NCBI GenBank assembly: GCA_973895155.1
Contig: OZ316891.1
Span: 29,326,001-29,390,000 of the forward strand
Reading direction: 5' to 3'
Source: Marsupella aquatica
Taxonomy: Eukaryota; Marchantiophyta
Length of the DNA stretch: 64,000 nt
Shown here piece by piece: positions 1 through 12,599 of the stretch. The translations under genes were made by a program, and so were the position numbers. Under the pieces are notes generated by a model. The model searched no databases. It saw nothing but the letters and a program-made list of their open reading frames with translations, and was not told where the DNA came from. How positions within the stretch are numbered: the stretch's first letter is position 1; the number at the start of each line of letters is the position of its first letter.

Positions 1-1860
1 TATGATGTCACTCTGTTTCATCAGTGGTTAAGTTAACTTGTGTACACCCCACTCATCCAATAGACGAGAACATGTGATTGGACTTACCTGACCCAAAACT
101 AGTTCAGCCTGGAATAAAACGTTTTCCCCGTCAGGCTTCACCTGTGGTCAACCTAAAACCACAACGAAACCTTATGCTACTGTTTTCACAGACTCACCCT
201 TACTACCCCTAACCCTCATTTTCCATCTGCACCCGAACTTATGTCCCAGAGTCACTGTCCAGACACTTCACAACGAGTCACTCTAAAACCGGAAGAATAG
301 CTTAGAACTGCCAAAGTGTTGTTAGATCCAATTGATGATGTTTCGCGCTAGTACACTCTGCCAATGAATCTTCAACCGTTACTGAAAAGCTTCATTGCCA
401 CTGTATAATGCCAGTGCCAGTTCATTCATATCACCTGTAAGGGTTTTTTAGGTACTGGATCTACAGTTTGGAAGAGAAGGCAGGTATGGTTTTAATTTCT
501 AGTGTGGTTGGGTTTTCAAGATTGTATTCCGGATATGAAACTGATTTCTTGTGTGGAGGAATTTTATCCGGAAAATTATTAATCAATAAGGCCCCGGGCT
601 GATTGAGTTCCATTTATCAGAATTCTAAGCACTGGCCGTTTTTGGTTACTGGATTTATATTTGGAAACTAATAGTATACACTTTTGACTTTCTACTATGT
701 TCATTGTTGGGTTTCCAAGATTATAATGGATGTAAAGCTAATTTCTAGTGTAGAGTAAAATTATCCACCAAGGGTTGAGGTTGAGTTTCATTTGACCATG
801 ACTCCTACTTATAGTAAAGTAAAAAAAATGGGGTTGTCATATTTGGTATTTACTCGTTATAGTAACATCCGGCCGGGAAAAAATTTGACCAGGCCGGGAG
901 AATGTGGTGCTCAGCCGGGAGGGGTCGGGAAAATTTGACATCGGGTCGGAGAATATAAGGGAATATTGGACAAATAGACGATTTTTGGATGGACGAGTTG
1001 TCATTTGTCATGTCGGACAAGGACACATCTTGTCCGACAGTGAAAACCTGGGGTCAAAGTCCCATCATCAGACTGATATCGATGGAACAGAGTTCGATGG
1101 AACAGAGTTTCAACCAAAGGGTAAAAATATGCTCTTCAAAATTCTGTCGTGCTTTCAGCTGCACGACAACTAAGAATGATTCACAGCGAGAATGATAATA
1201 TTCCACCACGCCATGTCTGCCAATCAACCTCGCATCATGCCATGTCTACGCTCAGCAGGCTAGACCACGTAGACCTCTGAGTTTGTTTTTTGCCTTGAAA
1301 ACTCCTGTGAATATCATGCAGAAAGGCAGCATATAGAGCTTTGCTGGGTTGGTTGCATATACAAGAGCGAAGCGACATTGTTCCAGTGGAACGGACGGAG
1401 TCGCTACGGTGAATTCCCGACTTACCAAACAATAAAACAGTACCAAGAACTTTAAGATATTTTTCCCTTCAATTCTCAACGCACAGTTTACAGTAGAACT
1501 TGTTTCTCTGTTCCGGATTTATCGCTGAGAGCGTTCCGGAATTTATGGATAGGGTCGATCAGAGCCTTGTATCTCGGGAGCTGCTGCTGCTGGTATGCAA
1601 CTGTCTCATGCGAAGTGGCTCAGATGGAACTATGGAAGGATATTTTATCGTTCTTCATCTGCGATCCTCACATGTTTCACCTGTTCCAAACTTTCAACCA
1701 GGTTTTCCAAGCTATTAGAACATTCTGTAGTCTGTACCTCCAGAACTTACTGTGGAGGCTGCGTACGGTCCATTATTGGGAATGCATGCTTTGCATGTGG
1801 GTTGCTTGCGCATGGAGCATTTATGGTTTTTGATATATATGGTTTTGGACATTTGTGCTT
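1..1860. other. Non-genic repeat-rich DNA
   Basis: No convincing exon is visible here. About 445-800 holds a degenerate direct duplication with a unit near 196 bases: 'TACTGGATCTACAGTTTGGA' near 452 is echoed near 648, and 'GTTGGGTTTTCAAGATT' near 509 is echoed near 706. A short GGCCGGGA-rich patch lies at 870-935. Small open frames in the stretch show no family resemblance and overlap on both strands. Confidence 0.5.
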
Positions 1861-2030
1861 GCTGGGGAGAATTCCAAAAATGCCTTTAGCCCCAGGACAC
1901 TATATTTAGTCACTATGTTTAGTGTGTGCAATGGCCATCCCAAGTGCAAAAACCTCCAAAGGGCCCCCAATTGCCCCCAACCGCTTGTAAAGTCCTCCTT
2001 AGATGTAGTCAAGGTTGTGAGAGGAATGCC
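1861..2030 (-). repeat. Fragment of dispersed repeat family R
   Basis: The segment resembles the reverse complement of about 28,320-28,440: a 'GGACACTATATTTAG' core, then an A-rich tract and a 'TTGTAAAGTCCTCCTTAG' end, in the same order. Related, longer copies occur near 28.4-28.9, 45.3-45.7 and 60.9-61.15 kb. It has no coding capacity and is probably a piece of an inactive transposon. Confidence 0.5.
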
Positions 2031-2205
2031 ACACACACAATGAGATACTTGATGTGGTGGCAACCTTTGCCCAGGACTCCTGGTGCTATATCACAATAGA
2101 GCAATATAGCTCTGGTTTTTATCTCGAGTGGGAGTTTGTGTCCTCAGGGATGTGATCTTGCTGCCAGTATTGGTAGGACCAATGTTGAGATGGCTGCCCA
2201 GGCAC

Positions 2206-2622
2206 TACCATCTTCCCCCAAACACAGCGCCTGGGCCTTGTGTTCGATAATGGATTGTTTAAGGCCTTCATAAGAAAAAGTGTTTTTTCTTCAAACACAA
2301 CATCATTTTAACACAACGCCTGAGTGTTGTGTTCGAATATTGGTGTTGTGTTTGAGTTGGACACTGTGTTCAAAATTAGACCCTAAACTATTCTACATTG
2401 AGCACAAATAGTAAAAAAATTCAAGAATCATATGCAAATGTCAATATTCAAACACAATGTCAATATTCGAACACAACGCCCTGCAAATACAAAAATTGAA
2501 AACACATACTTAGTCAAAACTTGAATACAATGCCCCGGGCGCACTATTCGAATAGAGCGCTCCATGACCCACTATTCAAATACAAGGCCACATGTGGCAT
2601 TGTGTTTGGGGGGAGACGGTAG
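2206..2622. mobile_element. TIR element, CCCCCAAACACA family, copy 1
   Basis: The left end reads TACCATCTTCCCCCAAACAC and the right end TGTTTGGGGGGAGACGGTA, which are near-perfect inverted complements. The interior is dominated by phrases such as 'TTCGAACACAACGCC' and 'GTGTTGTGTTTGA'. The element is about 416 bases with no coding frame, so it is a non-autonomous MITE-type element. A second, interrupted copy lies at about 29,565-30,746. Confidence 0.7.
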
Positions 2623-3628
2623 GCCATGCCAAATGTTACCTTGGAGGCCTGTCAAGAGGCCTGTTCTACACTCTTGCTTTTAATATCTGTGGAGCTCCAC
2701 ACCTGATCTTTGATCACTATTTATGAGGTTGAGCGGTATTTTTTGTAGAGCGGAGGCATTATCCCCTGGTTTTCGTCCCTGGCAACCTTCTTTAGAGAGT
2801 GGAGGTTTGTTGCACGTCTATATGGAGCTCAGGCATTTGCTATTCTTCCTAAGGCTGAGGCGGGGTCTGAGGTTGATGGTTTTGGGGCCCCTAGTCAAGT
2901 TTGTCTGCATAACCCTCCTATGTAGTTTACCCCATAGCTCTACCAGGTTTATTAGTTTTTGGTTGCTGTTGTGGTGGACTTCCCAATAAACTTTAGCTGG
3001 GGACTTTTGATGGGGCTTTTTGGTTCTATGGTCATCCTGGACTTTTCCCTTGTTGCTCCTGCTCCAAGTTTTTCCTTGCTGCCTTTGGGGACATGTCTAT
3101 TGGGTTAATTTGCCCTCGTAATTGCCTCCGGCCCTCTTTATTGAATCTTTAGCCTTTGGGATAGTGTCTATGGGGTTGTCCCTTGTTGCCTCCCCCTTTA
3201 TTGGATCTCCTGCCTTTGGCATCCTGTCTCTCTCACAGATGGGCACCTTCTTCTTCTTTTTGCAGTGTGATGTATCCAGAGAATAAAACTTGCTTTCACG
3301 TGGTATGTCAAATGATTAATCGCACATGCTTGGCTGCATGTGGAAAGACAGTGAGGTAAGCAAATGCTTTGATGAAGTCCAAAGGTAGACAATAACCGAT
3401 TGAAGCTGTTCGTGACCCATGGCAGACCATCCCAACCTTTTGGCTGAAGTCCAAAGGTCAACAGAAACCCCTCCAGAAAGCAAAAGAAATTTGTGGGTGA
3501 ATGATGGCACCAACACAACTTTTATATATATTTCTGGACACTGTTGAATTGATAAAGCAAAATGTCGTACGTACACATTTGTGCAGCACAATTTTATAGT
3601 AGGACCAAAGTTGTGGTCTGCTCAGATT
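2623..3628. other. Intergenic, no gene seen
   Basis: The only structure noted is a weak local repetition at about 3,070-3,235, where 'CTTTATTGGATCTCCTGCC'-like phrases recur two to three times. No splice-bounded coding frame was found. Confidence 0.4.
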
Positions 3629-3998
3629 GTCAGGTCTAGAATTCAACACTATACACTTCAAAGGCACGATTGTCACATGATAGGTACTCTTGACATTTGG
3701 GGAAGAGTTCTAGACGAGTTTGAGATTCAGACCACAATCAACAACCAACACAATTTTGTCAGGTCTAGAATTCAAAACTATTCACACAAAGGCACGATTG
3801 TCACATGATAACTATTCTTGAGATTTGGGGAAGAGTTCTGGACGAGTCTGAGATTCAGACCACAATCAGCAACCAACACAATTTTGTCAGGTACTAGAGT
3901 TCAAAACTATTCACTTCAAAGGCACGATTGTCACATGATAGCTACTCTTGAGTTCTACAGTAGACGAGTTTGAGATTCAGACCACAATCAACGTACAC
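3629..3998. repeat. Three-copy tandem repeat, unit about 130 bases
   Basis: Units start with GTCAGGTCTAGAATTCA at about 3,629, 3,758 and 3,885 (the third with a small insertion). Each continues through 'GGCACGATTGTCACATGATA' and 'GAGATTCAGACCACAATCA'. Divergence between units is low. No open frame runs through all copies. Confidence 0.85.
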
Positions 3999-3999
3999 C

Positions 4000-5000
4000 C
4001 AATCAAAACACAGGCGGTGAAGTCTCCCACTGCTGGATATATGACAGATTAAATTTAGTAAACCCTTAGATTATATGTAAATTCAAGTTTTGCGAGTGAG
4101 CTGTGTTTATTTTTCAGCTCTTATCTTGACAAAAACAAAAGTACTATAAGGTTTTTAATTAGGGACATTTCTTAGGAGGGGTGTTTGCTAGATGGAGAAT
4201 AATTAATATATGGCCAAACTAACAAACAAAATAACTAGAGCAATTGATCACCACTATCCCCTTAGTTGGCAGGCCCCCTTGGAAAATTCGCAAATCTAAT
4301 TTTGTATGTCATTTAGGTGATTGAATACATTTTTGTGTTTTTGGATCCTTATTAACCTTAATTAGCAATCAGGATTACCCTTCATTTCTTTTATTTCAGT
4401 ATTTTATTTTGGGTCAAAGCCAAAATATTCAGACTAGATTGTACAAATCTCATAATCATTTGCATCACAAAAACTACTTTCATTCTATAGCACTCAAAAC
4501 TTAAACTCCTAATTAAGTTGATTTGCAGGTTAGATGAAATTTGCTAAGATCAAACTGATTTCATCCAATGGTCTTAAATTGTACGTGACCCTCGCCAAAC
4601 AGTCGGATTCATGCATGTGCACAGCTGACTCTTCAGGGTCTCCCTAGATATAGCTCTCCCGTCACATGCAATGTTTGAGGGTCTCAACCACCCTAAAGCC
4701 TAAACATTGAAAAACTGTTTTTCTTTTACGATTTTTGTTATCCCTGTCCCGATCCCTGTCTTTTGGAATATTCTAGTTTAAACCATATTTTTCTGTATTG
4801 ATTTAAACCATACCTTTTCTTATAATGATCAAAATAGGATTTAAAATACCAAAATGTTCTTGTACAGAAAGTATAATATTTTCCTCGAGAACAACATTGA
4901 CACAAACCATCGTGTGCCTTTGTCCAACATGCTTTGACATTTTTGGAGAAACGATACCCCCAAGCCTAGCTAACTTGGTAGCATTGCGAAGGGAACTCAG
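4000..5000. other. AT-rich intergenic DNA, nothing recognised
   Basis: AT-rich sequence without convincing exons, tandem repeats or inverted repeats. Confidence 0.4.
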
Positions 5001-5009
5001 CAAAAGCAA

Positions 5010-5640
5010 AATAAGGGCCACTTTACAAGAGGGGCGCGGCAATTTGAGTGCTTTCTACCAGGGCTGTAACAGAGCCCGCCTTTTCGTGTACGGTAGGACT
5101 CTAGACCAATCCAAGACAGGAATTGCAGGACAAAGCAATCTGCCCATTTTTGCACCTCTGGAGGTCCGATAGTCTAGCGCCCGGATGATCTCGAGTCCGG
5201 AGCCGGCTGGCCTGAGCTGATGCATACCAGAATGCAGGTTCGGTCGTTCCCGCAGCTCAACTTTCCGCGCCAGTCTTCCAAAACAAGGAGCACCCAGGCA
5301 GGCTGAAACAACAGCCACGATTGAGTCGATCCTGAAAAAAGAGGGACTAAATTGTCACGCCCATCTTGCAAAGTGCATCTCAAATGGGCAGCTGAGATTG
5401 ACTCAATCTTGGCTGACCTCACCGAGATAGCCGTATGGACCAAAAAATTGGGGAACAAAATTGGAAAAAAATAAGAAATTTTTGGTGTCCGCACCGTATG
5501 GACACCTGTCCATCTCAGCTGACCTCGCCAAGATATGGGACCCCATAGTGAAAAAAATTCCAAAAACATATTCCCTTAAATTTTGGGAAAAAAACCAAAA
5601 AAAATCCCTTTTTTCTCTCACACCGCGACGCAGCAACCTC
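5010..5640. repeat. Inverted-repeat (snap-back) segment
   Basis: The strip near 5,018-5,075 (containing CACTTTACAAGAGGGGCG and CGGCAATTTGAGTG) resembles the reverse complement of about 5,325-5,385 (CACTTTGCAAGATGGGCGTG, GACAATTTAGTCC). A second repeated phrase, 'GCTGACCTCRCCRAGATA' with a nearby 'CCGTATGGAC', occurs at about 5,412 and 5,518. The overlapping long open frames on both strands look like by-products of this structure rather than genes. Confidence 0.45.
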
Positions 5641-5899
5641 TTTGAGATGAGGTGGCAGCTGATATCAGGCGGACTGATGCAGATGATTGATAACGGATGA
5701 GATTACTTATCTCCATAAAGAGATTCTTGCAAACTTCATATCAATTTGAAGAAAATTTGAAAGATGAACTGAATTGGCATGTTGATTGTTGCTATGGAGA
5801 GTTCAATGGGTTTCGAGCATAGCACAGCCTTATTGAGCTTCACAAGAACTGTCTTTCTTGGGATGATCGGCTGCTGGGCGCGGCTGATAGACAATTCTT

Positions 5900-6230
5900 A
5901 TTCTTCAACATTGCCTTCCTTCAATCAAGCTTTTGTCCTCACTCATTTCCTTTCTACTCATCACGCAAAAGTAAGTATAGGGTTTGTTTATTGGGTTAAG
6001 GTGAATAGTTTTAAATTTCTGTAGAAGAACATTAGGATTTTTGCAATCCAATTTTGAGAATTACAAGAGAAGATAGGGTTTTAGAAATGAATTTTGTGAA
6101 TATTTTTAGAATATTCCAGAAAACATAGGGGTAGAAAATTATATAGTTCCAAAATAAAACTTAATTTTAGGGTGTCACATCAAGCATGTTATGAGACCCC
6201 CTTTAGAGTGAGACCCCCAAGAGATGCACG
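5900..6230. mobile_element. MITE, GTGAGACCCCC family, copy 1 (degenerate)
   Basis: The right end is GAGTGAGACCCCCAAGAGAT near 6,208-6,228. The interior shares 'TGTAGAAGAACATTAGGA', 'AATCCAATTTTGAGA' and 'TTTTTAGAATATTCCA' with the copy at 12.8-13.1 kb. The left end has decayed. No coding capacity. Confidence 0.6.
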
Positions 6231-7370
6231 GTGGACCTCAACCAATTGCATGCATCCTCATTCATGTCTTTCTTGGCTGCAGTTTGACTTTGCTTGAACT
6301 GTTTCTTCTTCCAAGCATGACAAAGTGATATGTCAAATTTAGAACTCAACCAAGGCAACCCTGGCTCTAGTAGTGCAGGCGGCAATGTCAGGTTGTGCAT
6401 GACAAAAATGTGCGCTGGAATGCTTTGAAAGAACCATAAGATTTTGGCACGCCCATGTCAAAAGCTTTCCACAACACCTTGTAAGCTACAAAGCATTTGC
6501 ACCCACGACATTTGACACTCAAATAGCTCGGTAACGAGAGAGGCGGTGGCACTATAGAACATAAACCCTAAACCCCTAAATGTCTGAATACAAAACTACT
6601 TTGGTCTTTAGAAAGAAAAAGTGTGCATATGGTGCCTTACGTTACCACGGACAGACTGCAAGAGTACCACGGCGGACTCCCTGGCGGATTGCGAGCATAT
6701 ATACCACGACTGTGGCGGACCACAAGCTTAAATAGATTGCAACTTACAAGTAGTTATGGTAAACCATCCCAATTGGGCTCCCCACAAGAACCATGTGTAC
6801 AACACTGTTAGAGGGGTTGATTGCCCAGGGCGGATCTAAACAGAGGGGTCAATAAAATTAAATAGGTTATTTCATATTTAGAAGAGCAATATTTATAAAA
6901 TGTCATCTTTAAAAAATATGGGAACATTAGATACATCAATGTTGACACACATGGTATCTGAAAATTTACTAACTTATCAAATGAACTGTCCTCACAAAGC
7001 TAGGCATTCAAGAGACAACGAGAGGGTAAGAAACATCATTGATGAAGATATGAAACAAGTGGTTCAGTTTTGGTTGAATGATTGGAAAGTCAGAAGTACT
7101 TGAATATCTAGATTGATTTGAGTTAGATTCATACTCAAAATGGTTTGCATGTGAAGGTTTTTTTCTCATGTTTTGGAAAGCATGCATGGATGCGTGAAGG
7201 ATGCTCATTTCATACATTCAAGTGCAAAATTTTATGACTCAAACTTGAAAAGTAGTCAAGGGTTTTAGGTCGCTATCACACAAGGGTAAGTCTCTAAGAG
7301 TAAATACAAGTAATGTCAACTGAAGGAAGTGATAATTAGTACCAATAATTGAAGAGTAATGCAAAGATAA
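6231..7370. other. Intergenic, nothing recognised
   Basis: AT-rich DNA with only short scattered open frames. No family resemblance, splice-framed exon or tandem array was seen. Confidence 0.4.
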
Positions 7371-7758
7371 CTACACTGTTCACCGTAATTAGTGTGACTA
7401 ACACTAATTCGAGAGCGCCCATTTTCAGGGTCTACTCGTGAATTAGTGTTAGTCACACTAATTTTGTGCTAACACTATATTCGCGCACATGAATTAGTGT
7501 TACTATGGTCTTAAAAGTGGCAAAATACAAAGGAAAAAACTATTTTAAAAAATCCACAACAATTAGTGTTACTTTGGACTAGAGATCATCCATTTTTTAC
7601 AAGCAATTTAAACTAAACTGAAAAAAATTCATTTTGAAAACCGATAAAAATTAGTGTTACTTGAACTCAAAATCATTTTTACCAAAATTAGTGTTAGTAA
7701 CACTAATTTTGTACTAACACTAATTCTTGCATAACACTAATTACGGTGAACAGTGTAC
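7371..7758. mobile_element. Palindromic TIR element built of AATTAGTGTTA motifs
   Basis: The outer ends are TACACTGTTCACCGTAATTA and its exact inverse TAATTACGGTGAACAGTGTA. Inside, AATTAGTGTTA or its complement TAACACTAATT recurs about ten times in both orientations, including a back-to-back AATTAGTGTTAGTAACACTAATT palindrome near 7,686. It is about 388 bases and has no coding frame. A decayed relative with 'ACTATTCACCACTTTTAGTG' and 'CTTAGTGTTAGTAACA' lies near 62,287-62,410. Confidence 0.8.
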
Positions 7759-8149
7759 TTTTCTTAGGATTGGTATTTTTTTAATTGTTATCATCTACAA
7801 CTATAATAAGGTATCCCGCCTTCTTTTCGTCCTTTGTCCCAATACGCAAAGTTCCTAGGCTGGAAAGATCCATTGATTGGCTGTTTTCCCTGATCATTGA
7901 TGGAGAAAATGAGCACCCCTGGCGCATATATGCTTCCCATGCTGCCCCATAAATGCCCTGGCTCAACTCCCTATATATGGGCCGGCCCTCCTTGCGCCGT
8001 GCAATGCACAGTCATATGGCTCATTTTCACATAATATCCTGAGAGTAGCACAATGTTGTGTATAATCAAGCATGGCAGTCAAAAGATGTAGGGTTCAAAT
8101 CTTTGCTCAAATACTTGTGATGGTGTTATTTCTAAACTAAATTGGAAAG

Positions 8150-8460
8150 GTAAGAAGAATGTGATGATCATCACCCATCGGATCTCACTTGATCACTTCC
8201 ACAAAATTAGCACATCACATGCAACAAAGAATAAGGGTGTTTTATTAATTGGTTCTAAGAGAAGGCTTTGAGATTTTGTGGACGAACTTAGTTTAGTATC
8301 ATTTAAATCCAATTTTGAGTCTTGTAAGAAAATTATGGTCCTTTTAAAACATTACAGGGGTAAAACAATATTTCTTACATTTTAGGAGGTCTAACGCTTA
8401 AAATCATCGTAGGTGATGGGGGGGCTCTCTATAGTGAGACCCCCAAGAGATCTCTTAAAA
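8150..8460. mobile_element. MITE, GTGAGACCCCC family, copy 2
   Basis: The right end is ATAGTGAGACCCCCAAGAG at about 8,434. The interior matches the copy at 12.8-13.1 kb in order: 'CACATCACATGCAACAAAG', 'ATTGGTTCTAAGAGAAG', 'AAATCCAATTTTGAG', 'TTTCTTACATTTTAGG', 'AGGTGATGGGGGGGC'. Non-coding. Confidence 0.7.
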
Positions 8461-10998
8461 AATATCTAGAGCATCAATGTGGCACCATCTTCAATTCGCC
8501 CACCTCAGATCATGCAGTAAAATATCAAATAATGAGAAACTACATTGAATATTAGATGCGCTCAGGGCAAAGCAGGCAAATATGGTGAGGCTACAATAGA
8601 AACCCTACACTTGCCTCCTTCATTAATTCTTTGTCTCTTCCTTTCACCTGCCCTCTCACAAATCATCAGTATTGATTATGGGACTCTTGCACCAGTGGCT
8701 ACTATCCTTGTCATATGGGAGCCAAAACTTGCATTAACCTAAAGTTCAGGTGACTTAAGAGCCATTGTTTGATCCAGCAGATTCTTATTAAACAATGTAC
8801 AGTAGTTATGGCAGCATTACTAGAAGATCTGCAAAATATTGTGATCGAGATTGCGATGAATAGATAGTTTGTAGCCACTCTCCCTTGGGTGCTATTTTGT
8901 GTGCTAGTTAGGCAAAAGGTTGAAGGTAGCTATTGCTTGGGCTGCTTCCCTACCCTTATTCTCGTCAGTCCCTTGCTCCCTTCACGAGTTCTCTGAACCC
9001 ATTTGCATTTGTTGTGGACCATCTTAGGGCCAAATGTTCTTAGAGTCCATTGCTTTGGCTCCTTCCACGTTGTCTTCCCTTTGAGCCCTATTCCACATGG
9101 TAACCATGGGGCTGCCCCTTATTTAAATGGACAGAATTTTGGTTGCTTGTTTGGTCTGATCTCAGATGGGCAGCAGAGGGGTGCACACACATATGAAATA
9201 GCGCCTTTCTCACATTGCCATTGCATGGTCCCCCTCACCTTTTACCCATCTAGTGCCTTGCTAGCTAGTATAGATGTGTATATGTCCCATCCCAACACTC
9301 GTATAGATCAGAATAAAAATCATCTCCTCTCTTCTAAGATTTGAGCCTATTTCTTTTAATGGACAATAGAAAAGTACTAGGGGCAGCCTCTGCGCGCCCT
9401 TCCTCACCCTCCCTTTTCAACAATTTGTGTTTTCAGACAGTTGGTAGCCCTATTAGGACAGGTTCCATAGCTTAGGGGCAGAAAAGAACAACAATGCTTT
9501 GGGAATATTAGATTGTCAAAATCAAGGATTTAACCATAGTATAGAAGGGCAAAGAGTACGGATTTAACTTCCTCTGCTCCATCTGCACGCAGAGGTCAAC
9601 CCTGGTTACCGTCTCCAGTCTAAGTTCTATTCTCCACAACAATGCAACCTCTGGCGAAGAGAATGTGGCATCCAAAATAAAATCCTGATGTTTGACTTTG
9701 ACCGGGACTTTGACAAACAGGACCGCTAATTTTCACCTTCCTCTACCTTGCTCTCTCTCCCCCGTCTCTCCCTTATCTACTTCTAATACTTCATGTCTTC
9801 ATAGCGGCAAAGTACTCAAAGTGCTTATTGTAACAAGTGTGATCGACAAGTCCTCTTTGAAACACATCATTTCTTGGAGCTCTGCAACAAAAAGATTACT
9901 CGAAGTGCTCTTTGTAACAAGAGTAGAGCTCTAGAAGAATAGGATTTCCCAACAATACTCCCTTAGATTAAAATCTCAGGTATATATTTGCAAAATTAGT
10001 CAAAACCCTCCTTATAACTAGAGCAACACTTGATGAAAAACAGGATTCTATAACAATGTTTATTCAATTTGAAATTTCTTTTAGCTTTGCAAGAGCAAAA
10101 TTATTACACTCGTACAGTAACAAGAGCAATGTTCTACAAGAATCAAGATTGCCCCCTTAGTTTATCTGGTGGAAATTGGTTGATTGGTTCATCATTCAGT
10201 CATTGTGATGCTTTCTCCCCCTTTTTGTGGGGTTTTTGAGGTTTATTATATTGAACTTAAAAGTTTTCTTTTGAAAATTTGAGTTACTTTTGTTTTTGAC
10301 CATTGAACAAACTACTTGAGGCACTATGAGTGAAATGTGAAACACTTCTATTCATAGTCTCATTTACCATAAATGTCAAGTAAGGTCCTCAAATACCTAA
10401 GTTCTCTATGGTCTTGCATTTTCTTGAACTCTAAAAAATGCTTAGAGTAACTATCTTGAGGGAAAATGATTTAAGAGAGTACAATAAACCTTGGCTACAA
10501 TCAATAGCTAGTGATCTGGCTAGTACACGGTACCTTTTGGACACAAGTGGTGATATGACAATGTACTTTTTGGATAGAAGTGTAAAGAATAGTATCCAAG
10601 CATATTTCTTTGTTTTAGTATGGTCAATCCAAGTTTAGCTTGTCCAAGGGGCTTCATGGACAAAGTCCATCCAAGATTTAAGTTTGAATTATAAGTCTTT
10701 CTCAAAATGATTGAAATGGCCTGATTTATACTTTGTTGCACGTAATGTGTCACTTCTAGCTGTGAAAGTGATCCCCCAAGTTTTCTTCCCAACGGCAAAT
10801 CTTATTACACTCCACATTGTTTCCAAAACAAGCCCACCTCAATCCACTAAAATTGCCGCTAAATCTACCTTGTTCACTCTATGCCATGGTGGAGTGATGT
10901 TCCTGTAGAACACTGGGCCATGCATCCATAAGTGTCAATTAAGAAAACAACCATGATCCATTACTAACTCATAAATTGACAGCTTGCACATATATGTG
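8461..10998. other. Intergenic; contains a segment shared with about 14 kb
   Basis: About 9,245-9,410 resembles about 13,985-14,150: 'GCCTTGCTAG..AG..TAGAT', then 'TTGAGCCTATTTCTTTTAATGG', then 'ATAGAAAAGTACTAGGGGCA' with diverged counterparts. The 14 kb counterpart lies just downstream of the Harbinger transposase remnant, so the 9.2 kb piece may be a stray transposon end. No genes are supported. Confidence 0.45.
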
Positions 10999-11575
10999 CA
11001 ACATCCACCAAACACACAAGTAGGTATCTGAGGAGATACATGGTTCACCTCTTCAAAGGCTACATCCATGGGAACACACAAGAGGCCCAATGCACAAGTA
11101 CTCCATAGGAGATACATAGTTCACCTCTTCAAAGGCTACATCCATGGGAACACACAAAAGACCCAAAGCACAAATGCTCTAGAGGAGATACATGCTTCAC
11201 CTCTCCATAGGCTGCGTCCATGGGAACATACAAGAGATCCAATGCACAATTACTCTAAAGAAGATACATAGTTTACCCCTTCAAAGACTACATCCATGGG
11301 AACACACAAGAGACCAAACGCACAAGTGCTCCAAAGGAGATAGTACATTATTCACCTCTCCAAAGGCTGTGTCCATGGGACCACACAAGAGATCCAATGT
11401 ACAATTACTCTAGAGGAGATACATAATTCACCTCTGACTTCAGAGGCTACATCCATTGGAACACACCCTCGAACACACCCGGAACCCACAAGAGACCCAA
11501 CGCACAAGTGCTCCGAAAGAGATACATTGTTCACCTCTCCAGAGGCTACGTTCATGGGAACACGCAAGAAAATTT
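10999..11575. repeat. Minisatellite, unit about 77 bases, about 8 copies
   Basis: The landmark TCCATGGGAACACACAAGAG recurs at about 11,065, 11,141, 11,218, 11,293, 11,372, 11,452 and 11,551, a spacing of mostly 75-80 bases. Each unit also carries GGAGATACATAGTTCACCTC and AAAGGCTACA. The last unit is longer because of an internal 'ACACACC' insertion. Short open frames on both strands follow the repeat and are not treated as genes. Confidence 0.9.
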
Positions 11576-12599
11576 TACTAGAATTGCCCTAGAACTCTAC
11601 GCTTGTTGGCCTATTGAGTCTCCACAAACTAAGCTCGCCTTATCTCTTATTGGTTTCACTTACTAATACAAAGATGGACCATATTTTTATACAAAAAGGA
11701 ACAAACAAAGTACAATGAAGGGAAAGCAAAAGAAGTCAAATTAAGTTTGATAAACACCAAACACACAAAAATAGGCTAATGCAATCTCAAAATTGAGGAA
11801 GAAGAAAATTGGTTCAAGGACCCCTTAGTTAGGTAAGTTTGATGTTTAAATGAACAAGTTGGAGCGATGAAGCATTGCATATTGAACGGGATATTGAAAT
11901 AGGTTTGCAGATGATCGAGGGGACAAAAGAGGAGATTATTCATGGTAACAGACCAATTGTTTCCTTGGTACTCCTATGTCCATACAGCCCATGTGACGTT
12001 TGATATACTCCACACAAATTATTAAGTACTTGAGGGGTTTCTTACATTCCTTTGGTATTCCCATGGTAAGTGAAAGGTTTCTCATGTCCTATTGGGATCA
12101 GTATTAACTTGTATACCGGTTCTTGCTGCCATGTGGCGAGTCAATATTGGCTAGCCTTAACCCGCTGCATTTTCCTGAGTAAAATTGAGGGCTCAAAGTG
12201 TTAGAGCATCTCCAGCGGTTTGGAATTTGCACCGCTATCCCTATTGTATGGCAGAGAGTATCAATGTGCTTGCCAAAATAGCAAGTGCCAAGACCTTTGC
12301 GCAATCCCCAACGGTGATACCCCATTCTGACCCCCATACGCTGACAGAGCACACATACAAACTGGGCCCCATGTGGATTACAAAGTTTGATGTGCAAGAG
12401 AGAAGCCTGTTGTGAGAGAGAAGGTGAGGCGGGAGTCGAAGTCCTGCTGAAGAACCAGATGCGCCAGCATACACATGTTGTTCCGGGCGCATCAATTTTT
12501 TGTGTTTTGTGCTGCATGTGTGCCTAAATTTTGATGTGATCTCATTGAAGCGACCTTCAACTTCTACGGTTTCAGCCAGGATTGTACTATATCTGTTCA
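11576..12599. other. Intergenic, nothing recognised
   Basis: No array or element end was identified. Overlapping open frames at 12.1-12.7 kb on both strands lack recognisable motifs. The + strand DNA from about 12,540 leads into the Harbinger remnant. Confidence 0.4.

Noticed and set aside
1252-1479. 75-codon - strand frame with a signal-peptide-like start
   Set aside because: Isolated, with a second overlapping - frame and no splice partners; hydrophobic starts arise by chance at this length.
5174-5569. 131-codon - strand frame
   Set aside because: Runs through an inverted-repeat segment and is mirrored by open frames on +, so the openness reflects repeat structure.
8060-8130. GGGTTCAAATC resembling a tRNA B box
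   Set aside because: No A box at proper spacing and no fold, so not called as SINE or tRNA.
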